A stretch of DNA of 21,257 bases from a virus (IMGVR_UViG_3300037849_000310:1-21257); one strand, 5' to 3'; positions 1 through 6,060 are shown, numbered from the stretch's first letter. Notes: generated by a model from the sequence alone, not told the origin. Translations and numbers: made by a program.

Positions 1-233
1 CTGGTTCCGGTCGGGCTGGTCAGCGTTGTCGCCGCCATGCCGCGCCGCTGCGTAAGCGCCTGCGCCTGCGCGAGCGCCGCGGCCTGCGAAGCCTGCGCCT
101 GCTGGGTCGACGTCGCGGCCTGAGTGGGTGCCGGTGGCGCGCTGGGCTGCGACACCGCCTCATAGATGCCGGTCCCCACCGTGGTCGCGGTGGTGGCAAT
201 CAGGGTAGCCAGCAAGATTGGACTAATGCCCAT
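1..233 (-). CDS. partial small phage protein, C-terminus off the left edge
   Basis: The ATG at 233 overlaps the TGA of the upstream GNAT-like gene (TGATG), so the two are probably translationally coupled. The visible 77 residues start with a hydrophobic stretch (MGISPILLATLIATTATTVG) that could be a membrane segment or signal anchor. An Ala/Gln-rich, probably helical region follows, then a RRGMAATTLTSPTGT-like segment. Small phage proteins encoded near terminase and portal genes often have a hydrophobic or Ala/Gln-rich start and an RRG...TxLT motif of this kind; their function is unknown. The reading frame stays open to position 1. Family placement is from memory of similar proteins and is tentative. 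Confidence 0.6.
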   Translation of the reverse strand, partial: MGISPILLATLIATTATTVGTGIYEAVSQPSAPPAPTQAATSTQQAQASQAAALAQAQALTQRRGMAATTLTSPTGT

Positions 234-715
234 CACTTCACCTTCCAGGTCGGCTCCGGGTTGTCCCCGACCGGCTTCACAAAATAGCGTCCGAAGTCGG
301 AGTAGCCCATGTGCTCAAAGAGTTTGTAAACCTCATTATGCACCCCGCCGTGCGTCATCATCATCTGCGCGCCGGATTTGACCGCTTGCTCCTCGGCCAG
401 CTTGACCAGCCTCAAGCCCTCGCGCCCGCGGCGATAATCCGGGTGGATGAACAAAAGCGGCAAGCTGCCGGCGATGCAGGCGTAGTGCGAATGAGGCGTG
501 ATGACGACAAAGGCGCCGCCCTTCAGGACTCCATTGTCGCGGCCGATCAGCACTTTCAGGCAGCCCCGGTCCTGGGCGAGCTGGTAGGTCTTCCAGTCCA
601 CATCGGGAGGGAAGTTATGAAACAGCCCCGCCACCTCCTGCCAGTACTGCTTCTGCAGCCGCTCCATCTCGAGGATGAGCGCCGGCGATAGAGGCTCCAC
701 TTTGAAGTCAAGCAT
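233..715 (-). CDS. GNAT-like acyltransferase fold protein
   Basis: About 160 residues. The pattern resembles phage GNAT N-acetyltransferases: an N-terminal helix (LILEMERLQKQYW), beta strands, then the segment LLFIHPDYRRGREGLRLVKL, which matches the acetyl-CoA-binding R/Q-x-x-G-x-G/A region, and a C-terminal H-N-x-V-Y-K-L-F-x-x-M-G-Y that fits the end of the GNAT fold. The substrate cannot be read. I chose the ATG at 715 because an AGAGAT-like ribosome site precedes it and it lies just after the terminase stop (729). The in-frame ATG at 748 has no ribosome site and would overlap terminase. GNAT-like genes are common among phage head genes. Fold assignment is moderately sure; enzymatic activity is inference. 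Confidence 0.75.
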   Translation of the reverse strand: MLDFKVEPLSPALILEMERLQKQYWQEVAGLFHNFPPDVDWKTYQLAQDRGCLKVLIGRDNGVLKGGAFVVITPHSHYACIAGSLPLLFIHPDYRRGREGLRLVKLAEEQAVKSGAQMMMTHGGVHNEVYKLFEHMGYSDFGRYFVKPVGDNPEPTWKVK

Positions 716-728
716 GGACTTATCTCTT

Positions 729-2429
729 TCAGGTGGTTCGGAGACCATACGTCAAAGGCTGGTAATCCGTTTCGTTTCTGGCCGCAAGCAACTGCGCGAT
801 CAGATCCATCTTTTCGTCTGGCGCCTCGTACACAGGCTGCTCGAGGCACAGGTACCGGACGCAATCGCAGAAGTCCTTATAGGCCTCTTCCGGCTTGTCT
901 GTGCCTGGCTTCCACATGTAGTTAAACATCGACTGGATCGGCGACTTCTCGCCCCTGCAGCCATCCTCGGCGAGCGTCAAGGCCGGAAAGTCCTTGCCTC
1001 GCACAGAGCTGAAGTGATGCTTCAAGTATTCCTTGACCCGCTTGTGGCCCAGCGCAATGTCGCCTGGATCGGAGTGACTCAGCCGGATGCGATCGATGCC
1101 GGCCTTATACAACTCGTCCTCCCAGCTGGTCTCGTCCATCGACATCGTTTTGCTGGTGCGGGCCCCGTATTTCGCGTCCAGCACCACCCAGGCGGGGGTC
1201 TGGTAGTTGTGCTCGGCGCGCTTCACCTTGACCTGGCGCGCAATCTCTTCGACATTCCCGTTGGCGAGCAAATATGCATAAATATACACCCGGCTGGCCG
1301 GCTTGCCATTGATCTGAATATCTTCCGGGCTGACCGCCGCAAACAGCCAGTTGGTTGGCCGGGCGTCGTGCGGGTCGACAGCCTCGATCCTCATCCAGTC
1401 CTTGGGGATCTGAAAGTCTTTAAGAATGTGATGCTCGCGGCTCAACTCCTTATACACAAGCCCACTGAGGTGCGCCCACTTGCCTTCGATGTGGGAAGCA
1501 TATTCATCCGGGTCGGTGAACAGTTTTGCATACTCCAGGATGCCGGCGCGAGGAATGAATCCCATGACCTGGCGGCACTTGGGGCACTTGTTGACCGGCC
1601 GGTATCCGTGTGGGTCTTCCATGTTGGCTGGGTCATTGCGGGGAATGTACTCGTCGCAGGGCTGGCACCAGTCCTGGCAGTTGCCCCACATGGCTCCCCG
1701 GAAGATCGCAATCTCGGGATCCACGCCGCCGGCGTTGAAGGCCTTCACGGAAAACATGTCGTGGATGTAGGGCTCTTTCAGCGGCGTCATGGAGAACCAG
1801 CTCGATGCATTCGTCACGACCTTGCCGCGCTCGGCCGCCTTCAACACTGCCTCCGGGGGCGGCTCATCCCACGAGATCCAGTCAGGATCGATGCCGCGGA
1901 AGGTCTCGGCCAGCTGGTTGTAGCTTCGGATATGGATCACCGACCCGCACGGGCGCCCCATGTAGTCGAACCGTAACCGCACCTGCTTGAGAGCCCCGGT
2001 GGTGTCGTTCTTCCACTCCGGCGCGCAGTGGGCTGGAATCAGGGTCTCGAGCTCTGGCCGAATCTTCGCCTCGACCGACTGCGCCATGGTCTCGCAGCCC
2101 ATCAGACCATGATTCGGAACCTTGATCGAAATCTTGTAATCGGGATCATCCGGCGAGAGCCACGCCCTGAACCCCATGGCGTGTGCGATGCCTTCGCAGA
2201 TATTGATTCTCGTTTTACCGACCTTCTCGCCACACTCCAGAATCCTGCGCTTGGGAGTGCGGCCCGCCGCATTCTTCGAACGAATGAACGGCTCCTGGAT
2301 GCGGTTCATCCTGAGCGACGCCAACCCGCCCAATTGCTGGATCAGGTCCGCAGCCTTGGCGGGATCAATCTTGCCGTCCTCGCCGACCGCGCGCGCCAGC
2401 GGATCCACTCGCTCCCGCCGCTTGGCCAC
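729..2429 (-). CDS. terL: terminase large subunit (ATPase-nuclease packaging motor)
   Basis: This 566-residue protein would pump DNA into proheads and cut it. The N-terminal ATPase half has a Walker A-like GEKVGKT at 67-73, a Walker B followed by catalytic Glu in WISWDEP (D188, E189), and a coupling-motif-like SSWFSMTP near 209-216. The C-terminal RNase H-like nuclease half has acidic metal-ligand candidates D352 (VDPHD), D418 (VVLDAKYG) and D522 (DFCDCVRYL). Between them lies a Cys cluster (C251, C255, C258, C282, C285) that may bind zinc, an addition seen in some large terminases. The start is GTG at 2429, overlapping the upstream gene's TAG by one base. Length fits the family. Confidence 0.93.
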   Translation of the reverse strand: MAKRRERVDPLARAVGEDGKIDPAKAADLIQQLGGLASLRMNRIQEPFIRSKNAAGRTPKRRILECGEKVGKTRINICEGIAHAMGFRAWLSPDDPDYKISIKVPNHGLMGCETMAQSVEAKIRPELETLIPAHCAPEWKNDTTGALKQVRLRFDYMGRPCGSVIHIRSYNQLAETFRGIDPDWISWDEPPPEAVLKAAERGKVVTNASSWFSMTPLKEPYIHDMFSVKAFNAGGVDPEIAIFRGAMWGNCQDWCQPCDEYIPRNDPANMEDPHGYRPVNKCPKCRQVMGFIPRAGILEYAKLFTDPDEYASHIEGKWAHLSGLVYKELSREHHILKDFQIPKDWMRIEAVDPHDARPTNWLFAAVSPEDIQINGKPASRVYIYAYLLANGNVEEIARQVKVKRAEHNYQTPAWVVLDAKYGARTSKTMSMDETSWEDELYKAGIDRIRLSHSDPGDIALGHKRVKEYLKHHFSSVRGKDFPALTLAEDGCRGEKSPIQSMFNYMWKPGTDKPEEAYKDFCDCVRYLCLEQPVYEAPDEKMDLIAQLLAARNETDYQPLTYGLRTT

Positions 2430-2740
2430 TATTCCTCCGGCGTGTACTGCCAGTCAATCACATCGGTCGACGTGCCCGCGATATACCAGTTCTTCGCATT
2501 GAACGCCCCCGATGTGGCCAGCGCTCCGCCCAAAGACCCGCCAGGCTGAATCAGCAGCCCAAACCCGGCCGTGCCCCCGTTGACCGCCGCCGGTACCGTC
2601 ATGCTCACCAACGGCGAATCGCCAACCCGGATCGCGTGCGCAGAATTATTCTGGAAGATAAGATCCATCCCGCGCTGAGGAGTCGTCGTCGAAATCATAG
2701 GCGTCGCGGCCGCCCCTAAAGCTGTCTGTCCAACCGGCAT
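2429..2740 (-). CDS. small phage structural-type protein (103 aa)
   Basis: The ATG at 2740 follows a strong GAGGTGG ribosome site; the frame extends upstream to 2902 but that part reads like an antisense shadow. The 103 residues are rich in Gly, Ala and Thr with alternating hydrophobics (DLIFQNNSAHAIRVGD, GLLIQPGGSLGGAL, NWYIAGTSTDVIDWQYTPEE), a beta-sheet-like composition typical of small virion decoration or receptor-type proteins. The stop overlaps the terminase GTG start, so the genes are coupled. No specific function can be assigned; a virion role is inferred from composition and position. Confidence 0.75.
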   Translation of the reverse strand: MPVGQTALGAAATPMISTTTPQRGMDLIFQNNSAHAIRVGDSPLVSMTVPAAVNGGTAGFGLLIQPGGSLGGALATSGAFNAKNWYIAGTSTDVIDWQYTPEE

Positions 2741-2820
2741 ACCCCACCTCAAGCACAAAGCATAGCACCGGCGCGGGATGAGCCAAAGAAAAGGCCTGAG
2801 CCGCGCCGGCCGGAGGAGAA

Positions 2821-3135
2821 CTAAGTCGTCTGCACAAACGTGGTGCTGGTCGGCAAAGGCGCCGGAGGAGCAGACGGCGTGATGATGTCGCTCAAACTCC
2901 ACGACGGCACGCTCACGCTCGAAGCCGTGCGGGTGTAAGCCAGAGGCGTGGTCGTCGACTCCACCCAGCCCACAGGCAAAGGCCCAGTCACAATCAGCCC
3001 CGTCGCGTCAACCGTCGGCGTCACCGCCGGATCGTTCGATGTGATGGCATAAACCGCGTCCGCAGGAGGCACAGAGCCCGCCGGGACAAAGGTTCCAGTA
3101 AATACCTGAGTGTTGCCGCCTGTCGTCGAAAGCAT
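2821..3135 (-). CDS. small beta-rich structural-type protein (Ig-like composition)
   Basis: The ATG at 3135 has a strong AAGGAGAT ribosome site, giving 104 residues. Features such as GTFVPAGSVPPADAVYAITS, DPAVTPTVDATGLIVTGPLP and a Pro/Ala/Thr-rich tail suggest a bacterial Ig-like (BIG2-like) beta-sandwich of the sort found in virion surface proteins. The same frame is open upstream to an ATG at 3273, also with a GGAG ribosome site, which would add 46 charged, probably helical residues (MTEIERAEIGRRLKQIESDL...). Two products from one frame, or a helical gene fused to a beta gene by stop loss, are both possible. Virion role is inference. Confidence 0.7.
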   Translation of the reverse strand: MLSTTGGNTQVFTGTFVPAGSVPPADAVYAITSNDPAVTPTVDATGLIVTGPLPVGWVESTTTPLAYTRTASSVSVPSWSLSDIITPSAPPAPLPTSTTFVQTT

Positions 3136-3273
3136 TGTTATCTCCTTGAATCTCGTACTGGTTGGAAGTTCCTTGTCAGGGCAGCAGCGCTCAAGAATAT
3201 GCTGGATCTGCCACAAGTCCGATTCGATCTGTTTCAGACGCCGACCAATCTCTGCGCGCTCAATCTCAGTCAT
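3136..3273 (-). other. in-frame N-terminal extension with its own start (alternative long form)
   Basis: An ATG at 3273 with GGAG seven bases upstream opens a 46-residue segment, ending in ...TRFKEIT, that joins the 3135 gene without a stop. It contains a probable amphipathic helix (EIGRRLKQIESDLWQIQHIL) and a Cys pair, unlike the beta-rich body. If used, the protein is 150 residues (2821-3273). Confidence 0.5.
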
Positions 3274-3513
3274 GAATCAGCTCCGAAAGAATCCTAACAC
3301 CAAACACAAGCCCCTTTTGCGGAAAATCTACTGAGGGGGATATGTAACGCGCTACCCACCCGCCGGCGGAAGGGGGGCACGGGGGGCCTGCGGGTCCTAC
3401 TTTTACAGTACCGCGTTGAATCGAAAGTGATTGCAAGATTTATGCAGCGTGGCACTTCGCCCTATAGCCGCATTGAGCGAAGTCTTGCAGATCATGCGCT
3501 GATTGCACGCTGA
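3274..3513. other. non-coding gap with interrupted inverted repeat
   Basis: No convincing gene on either strand. It holds a GC-rich palindrome-like block (CCGCCGGCGG) near 3359-3370 and an interrupted inverted repeat: TGCAAGA (3432-3438) and CTTCGC (3455-3460) on the left, against the contiguous GCGAAG-TCTTGCA (3477-3489) on the right, with 16 extra bases splitting the left arm. It lies directly 3' of the small-terminase-like gene and could be a terminator, a promoter region for the 3273/3135 gene or a packaging-site element. None of these is proven. Confidence 0.5.
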
Positions 3514-3948
3514 TTAGTCGCTATCCTCGCGCATCGCTCTGAGCATCGCCACAGCGTCGACGATGGCTGTAACTCCAATGTCTGTAGGCTTTCCGAGCAA
3601 CACTTGTTCCTTGTCATGAAGGATGCCGAAGGCGACCATTCGGTCTCTAAGACTCGCGTTTGCGATGTCGGCATCACTCACTGACTTAAGAATCCTGTGC
3701 TTTGAGCGGGAGAGTATCTCTGCAGTGTGTTCCCTGAAGGTGATGTGATCCTCTTCGCTGATGTCGTCCCCGAGGAACCTGGCTAGAACTCGATGAACGT
3801 TGGCTGGATCACATCCGACCCGCTTTGCAATCTGATTCTTAGAGAGCTCTGGATAGCGCAACCGCATTCTGCGAATCTTAGGAGCTGCGCCAGTGTTCGC
3901 GGTATTGATGCGCCGTTTGACGGGCTGCTCAATGATTGGCTCATCCAT
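3514..3948 (-). CDS. HTH protein, probable small terminase subunit
   Basis: A 144-residue protein from the ATG at 3948 (MDEPIIEQPVKRRI...). A basic segment leads into a helix-turn-helix (RYPELSKNQIAKRVGCDPANVHRVLARFL, about residues 32-60). A helical C-terminal part follows (HTAEILSRSKHRILKSVSD, ASLRDRMVAFGILHDKEQVLLG). This layout, DNA-binding N-terminus plus helical oligomerisation part, fits phage small terminases that recognise the packaging site, and it sits upstream of the large subunit on the same strand. A GTG at 3984 would add 12 residues but neither start has a good ribosome site. An 11-bp direct repeat overlaps the 5' end. It could instead be a phage regulator. Confidence 0.65.
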   Translation of the reverse strand: MDEPIIEQPVKRRINTANTGAAPKIRRMRLRYPELSKNQIAKRVGCDPANVHRVLARFLGDDISEEDHITFREHTAEILSRSKHRILKSVSDADIANASLRDRMVAFGILHDKEQVLLGKPTDIGVTAIVDAVAMLRAMREDSD

Positions 3949-3951
3949 ATG

Positions 3952-3979
3952 GTGTCCAGCTTCGCATCGTGTCCAGCTT
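3952..3979. repeat. 11-bp direct repeat at the 5' end of the small terminase gene
   Basis: GTGTCCAGCTT occurs at 3952-3962 and again at 3969-3979, a 17-bp period, just upstream of the chosen ATG (3948). This could be a protein-binding site (operator or packaging recognition) or chance. Confidence 0.45.
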
Positions 3980-3996
3980 AGCACGAGGGCGAACCG

Positions 3997-4161
3997 CTAG
4001 ATGTGAATCACCCCGACCAGCAAGCAAATGAGCAGGATAAGCAGAACCAGCCCAAGGCCGCCGCCGTAGTAGCGATAATGCTCGTTGCCTGGGGATCCGC
4101 CGAATGCGAAGCCGCCGCCAAAGCACATTATGACCAGCACCACGAGAATCACGGTAATCAT
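3997..4161 (-). CDS. 54-aa small membrane protein, DUF3309-like
   Basis: ATG at 4161 to TAG at 3997. The protein has two hydrophobic helices (ITVILVVLVIMCF and LGLVLLILLICLLVGVI) joined by a Gly/Tyr-rich loop (GGGFAFGGSPGNEHYRYYGGG). This hairpin layout resembles the small bacterial DUF3309-type membrane proteins, whose role is unknown. An AGAGG element lies nine bases upstream. The start overlaps the stop of the 4292 gene (ATGA), supporting real translation. In a phage such a protein could act on the host envelope, but nothing shows that directly. Confidence 0.7.
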   Translation of the reverse strand: MITVILVVLVIMCFGGGFAFGGSPGNEHYRYYGGGLGLVLLILLICLLVGVIHI

Positions 4162-4292
4162 TGCGCACACCTCTGCGGTGTTGGATGCGGCCTGGCCCGC
4201 TCAGGCACGATCATAAACGCTTCCGAGCGCAGCCCGTCCTGGTGCTGGATGTGCACCGTGAGGCGAACACGAACTGGGGCGCGCTGGGTCAT
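4158..4292 (-). CDS. 44-aa basic small protein, unknown
   Basis: ATG at 4292, TGA at 4158-4160, overlapping the next ATG as ATGA. The product is basic (MTQRAPVRVRLTVHIQHQDG...) with no recognisable domain. No strong ribosome site is visible. The main support is the coupling overlap and its place as the first leftward frame beside the divergent control region. It might instead be an untranslated leader. Confidence 0.35.
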   Translation of the reverse strand: MTQRAPVRVRLTVHIQHQDGLRSEAFMIVPERARPHPTPQRCAQ

Positions 4293-4318
4293 GGCTGCAC
4301 ATTGAGATGCAGTTTAGC

Positions 4319-4332
4319 ATTTCCGTGGAAAT
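4319..4332. promoter_or_regulatory. palindromic operator candidate in the divergent region
   Basis: ATTTCC-GT-GGAAAT is an inverted repeat with 6-bp arms and a 2-bp centre. It ends six bases before the -35 box of the rightward promoter candidate and lies between the leftward packaging genes and the rightward early genes, a fitting place for a repressor or activator site. Confidence 0.45.
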
Positions 4333-4337
4333 CACAC

Positions 4338-4366
4338 TTGGAATTCGCAGGGGGTTTTAGTATCAT
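4338..4366 (+). promoter_or_regulatory. sigma70-like promoter for the rightward early operon
   Basis: TTGGAA (4338-4343), 17-bp spacer, TATCAT (4361-4366). Transcription would start near 4373, leaving a leader of roughly 108 bases before the ATG at 4481. It is the best match upstream of the first rightward gene. Confidence 0.45.
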
Positions 4367-4433
4367 GGAAGTTGATTCGCGCCCAACGCAGATCAACAGG
4401 TGCCCTGGCCGATCACCGGGACCGCAAGTGGTG

Positions 4434-4476
4434 GGGGATGTCCTCAAGCATCCCCTGCCAGCCTCTCTTGAGGGAG
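4434..4476 (+). promoter_or_regulatory. leader stem-loop able to mask the ribosome site
   Basis: GGGGATG (4434-4440) pairs with CATCCCC (4449-4455), leaving loop TCCTCAAG. Seven loop bases, CCTCAAG (4442-4448), are perfectly complementary to CTTGAGG (4467-4473), which overlaps the ribosome site AGGGAG of the 4481 gene. A pseudoknot or alternative hairpin could therefore gate translation of the replication protein. Confidence 0.45.
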
Positions 4477-4480
4477 ATGA

Positions 4481-5416
4481 ATGCCGAACCTATGGTTCCG
4501 TTTCTACTCGGAATTTGAAGACGATCCCAAAGTCGTAATGATGCCAGAGGCTATGCAGCTTCGGCTTGTCAAAGTGTTCTGCGGCCGGTGCAAAGAGGCC
4601 ACACTCACAGACCGCCAGCGCGCTTTCAAATGGCAGATCACCGCCGCAGAGCTGGCCGAGACAAAAGCCCTTTTTCTCGCGGAAGGATTCATTGACGAGA
4701 ACTGGAAGCCGCTCCATTGGGATAAGCGCCAAGCTCCGTCTGATTCTAGCTATGAGCGCGTGAAGAAATACCGAGATAAGCGCCAGTCGATGGGCCTCAG
4801 CAGGGGCTCCGCACACCTGGCTGATCCGGCGCTGTACGCGCGCGACGGTCGAGCCTGCATTTACTGCGGGGGTACTAAATCGCTATGTATCGACCACATG
4901 TACCCTGTCCAACTGGGTGGCACAGATGATTCAGACAATCTTGGCGTCGCCTGCAAGTCCTGCAACTCGGGGAAGCAAGGCCGAACACCTGAGTTGGCAA
5001 AGATGCCTATCCTCAACAAACAAGCCAAACAAAGGTACTTACGTTATGTCACGGTTACATTGGGAAATGATAACAGTGACAGTCACGGCCTAGAGGAGAG
5101 GAGAGTAGATAAGAAAAGAATAGATCAGAGTAGAGGAGAGGCTTCGCGCGCTAACGGAAACTTCAAGGGTGAACTGGCACCCATCGATTCTATTTTTTTA
5201 AAAGGGATCTCCTCTCCCCGCCCCTCCCCCTTCCCCACCACAGTCTCCGGGCTCGTGGCTGGCGGATACACATTCTCGAACAAATCGCCGTGCAAGGATT
5301 GCGGCGAAGAGATCGCATGGTGGCGCTCACCAAAGGGCGCGTCACTGCCAATGAACCCAGACACCGCGGTGATGCACATGGAGACGTGTGGAAAATTTGT
5401 AAGGAGTCGAGCATGA
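4481..5416 (+). CDS. phage replication protein with HNH nuclease insert and C-terminal zinc knuckle
   Basis: 311 residues in three parts. Residues 1-100 (LWFRFYSEFEDDPKVVMM ... FIDENWKPLHWDKRQ) match the N-terminal type of phage replisome-organiser proteins that load replication factors at the origin. Residues 121-170 form an HNH endonuclease: C126-x2-C129, D138-H139, N153, C158-x2-C161-N162. The C-terminus has C271, C274, H299 and C303, a likely zinc site. A charged low-complexity linker (about 203-235) separates them and its DNA is repeat-rich. It is the first gene of the rightward operon, with AGGGAG before the ATG. Replication role is inferred from family and position; HNH may be a domesticated or invading homing-type domain. 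Confidence 0.78.
   Translation: MPNLWFRFYSEFEDDPKVVMMPEAMQLRLVKVFCGRCKEATLTDRQRAFKWQITAAELAETKALFLAEGFIDENWKPLHWDKRQAPSDSSYERVKKYRDKRQSMGLSRGSAHLADPALYARDGRACIYCGGTKSLCIDHMYPVQLGGTDDSDNLGVACKSCNSGKQGRTPELAKMPILNKQAKQRYLRYVTVTLGNDNSDSHGLEERRVDKKRIDQSRGEASRANGNFKGELAPIDSIFLKGISSPRPSPFPTTVSGLVAGGYTFSNKSPCKDCGEEIAWWRSPKGASLPMNPDTAVMHMETCGKFVRSRA
5048..5220. repeat. iteron-like repeats and AT-rich patch inside the replication gene (origin candidate)
   Basis: Within the linker-coding DNA: GTCACGG at 5048-5054 and 5082-5088, the palindrome GTGACAGTCAC at 5076-5086, a purine-only run with TAGA starts at 5091, 5106, 5121 and 5131, TAGAGGAGAGG duplicated exactly 40 bp apart (5091 and 5131), then an AT-rich patch around 5188-5202 and a pyrimidine tract complementary to the purine run. 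In lambda the origin also lies inside the initiator gene, so this is a plausible ori. Function is inferred. Confidence 0.45.
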
Positions 5417-5544
5417 GCGAGACAAAGCTGTATTACGAGCACGCTGGCATCACGCTCTCGCGATCCCCACCACGACGGCGCGGGGGCGTGATGAAAATAA
5501 TGCTTGACAGCGGATTAGCGGATTTGCTAATGTACCTCACATGA
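5413..5544 (+). pseudogene. relic of a DNA methyltransferase N-terminus (43 codons)
   Basis: ATG at 5413 with GGAG upstream gives 43 residues beginning MSETKLYYEHAGITLSRSPP. The YYEHAGIT segment is the same as the start of the intact methyltransferase at 16361, and the DNA agrees at 25 of 28 positions (5431-5458 against 16370-16397). After that the homology ends and no catalytic motif follows. Its TGA overlaps the ATG of the XRE gene, so it may still be translated. Most likely a remnant left by loss of a methyltransferase gene; a neutral or adapted micro-protein is possible. Confidence 0.6.
5504..5541 (+). promoter_or_regulatory. strong promoter with overlapping operator, leaderless start
   Basis: TTGACA (5504-5509), 18-bp spacer, TAATGT (5528-5533) predict a start of transcription at about 5540, right at the ATG at 5541, so the mRNA would be leaderless. 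The inverted repeat ATTAGC (5514-5519) / GCTAAT (5526-5531) covers the spacer and -10 box, a classic autoregulatory operator position. Confidence 0.65.
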
Positions 5545-5777
5545 AGACGTATACCACCGGCGAAGTGATGAAGGCTTTGCGGGAGAAGGTCAACGGCCCG
5601 CGAGGTAAGACACAAAAGCAGGTCGCGGCTGAGTTGGGAGTTACGCCGCAATACCTGAATGACATTCTGGGCGAGAACCGCAGACTGACTCCAGAAGTGG
5701 CGGCGGCTTTGGGATTTATCAAGCAGCCTGACCGCTATTCCCGCAGCAAGCCAGAAGCGGCCTACGAAAGCGAGTAA
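5541..5777 (+). CDS. XRE-family HTH transcriptional regulator
   Basis: 78 residues. The HTH lies at about 24-49 (KTQKQVAAELGVTPQYLNDILG) and matches Cro/CI-type DNA-binding domains: helix 2 with QVAAELG, turn, recognition helix TPQYLNDIL. There is no additional ligand or cleavage domain. The gene has its own consensus promoter and a palindrome over the -10 box, so it probably represses itself. No ribosome site precedes the ATG, consistent with a leaderless transcript, as lambda cI uses from its maintenance promoter. It could be a lysogeny or early-gene repressor; the absence of an integrase in the window leaves that open. Confidence 0.82.
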   Translation: MKTYTTGEVMKALREKVNGPRGKTQKQVAAELGVTPQYLNDILGENRRLTPEVAAALGFIKQPDRYSRSKPEAAYESE

Positions 5778-5780
5778 GTC

Positions 5781-5882
5781 ATGAGAACCGCGCTTGACCG
5801 GCTGGCGGACGAGATAGAGATGTGGGGGACATTTGCGGTCAGGTTCTATTACTGGCTGCGGACTGGAGATCGCAATGCGTGA
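5781..5882 (+). CDS. 33-aa small protein, unknown
   Basis: ATG at 5781, three bases after the XRE stop, to TGA at 5882. The product (MRTALDRLADEIEMWGTFAV RFYYWLRTGDRNA, written here in two parts) has an amphipathic aromatic stretch that might associate with membrane or protein. It overlaps the next gene by eight bases, matching the coupled style of the operon. No family recognised. Confidence 0.5.
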   Translation: MRTALDRLADEIEMWGTFAVRFYYWLRTGDRNA

Positions 5883-6060
5883 CATAAGGTTTAAGCAGGA
5901 AACAAACGTCTTCAATGGCGATGGCCTGATCGGGCGAATCGAAACGGAGTCGGGGTACGCACCGGTTCTATATGTGCTGGAATTTAACGATTTCTTCAAT
6001 GCGGACGACTTGCGAAAGATCGCTGAGCATATGGACGCGCTGGATGACGATAATGACTGA
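5875..6060 (+). CDS. 61-aa acidic protein, unknown
   Basis: Starts at ATG 5875 (MRDIRFKQETNVFNGDGLIG...) inside the end of the 5781 gene. The acidic C-terminus (HMDALDDDND) is typical of small phage early proteins that bind host enzymes, but no family is recognised. It overlaps the next gene by eight bases (ATGACTGA). An upstream in-frame ATG at 5833 lies entirely inside the preceding gene and is less likely. Confidence 0.6.
   Translation: MRDIRFKQETNVFNGDGLIGRIETESGYAPVLYVLEFNDFFNADDLRKIAEHMDALDDDND

Noticed and set aside
675-1976. 433-codon open frame on the + strand
   Set aside because: It lies antisense to the whole nuclease half of the large terminase, has no ribosome site or domain, and is explained by GC-rich codon shadowing.
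4161-4538. 125-codon + frame across the divergent region
   Set aside because: It is antisense to the micro-genes, crosses the promoter and leader hairpin, and ends out of frame inside the replication gene; no domain.
5206-5245. Intrinsic terminator at the T-run and pyrimidine tract
   Set aside because: The T-run precedes rather than follows a stem, and it lies inside the replication gene coding frame.
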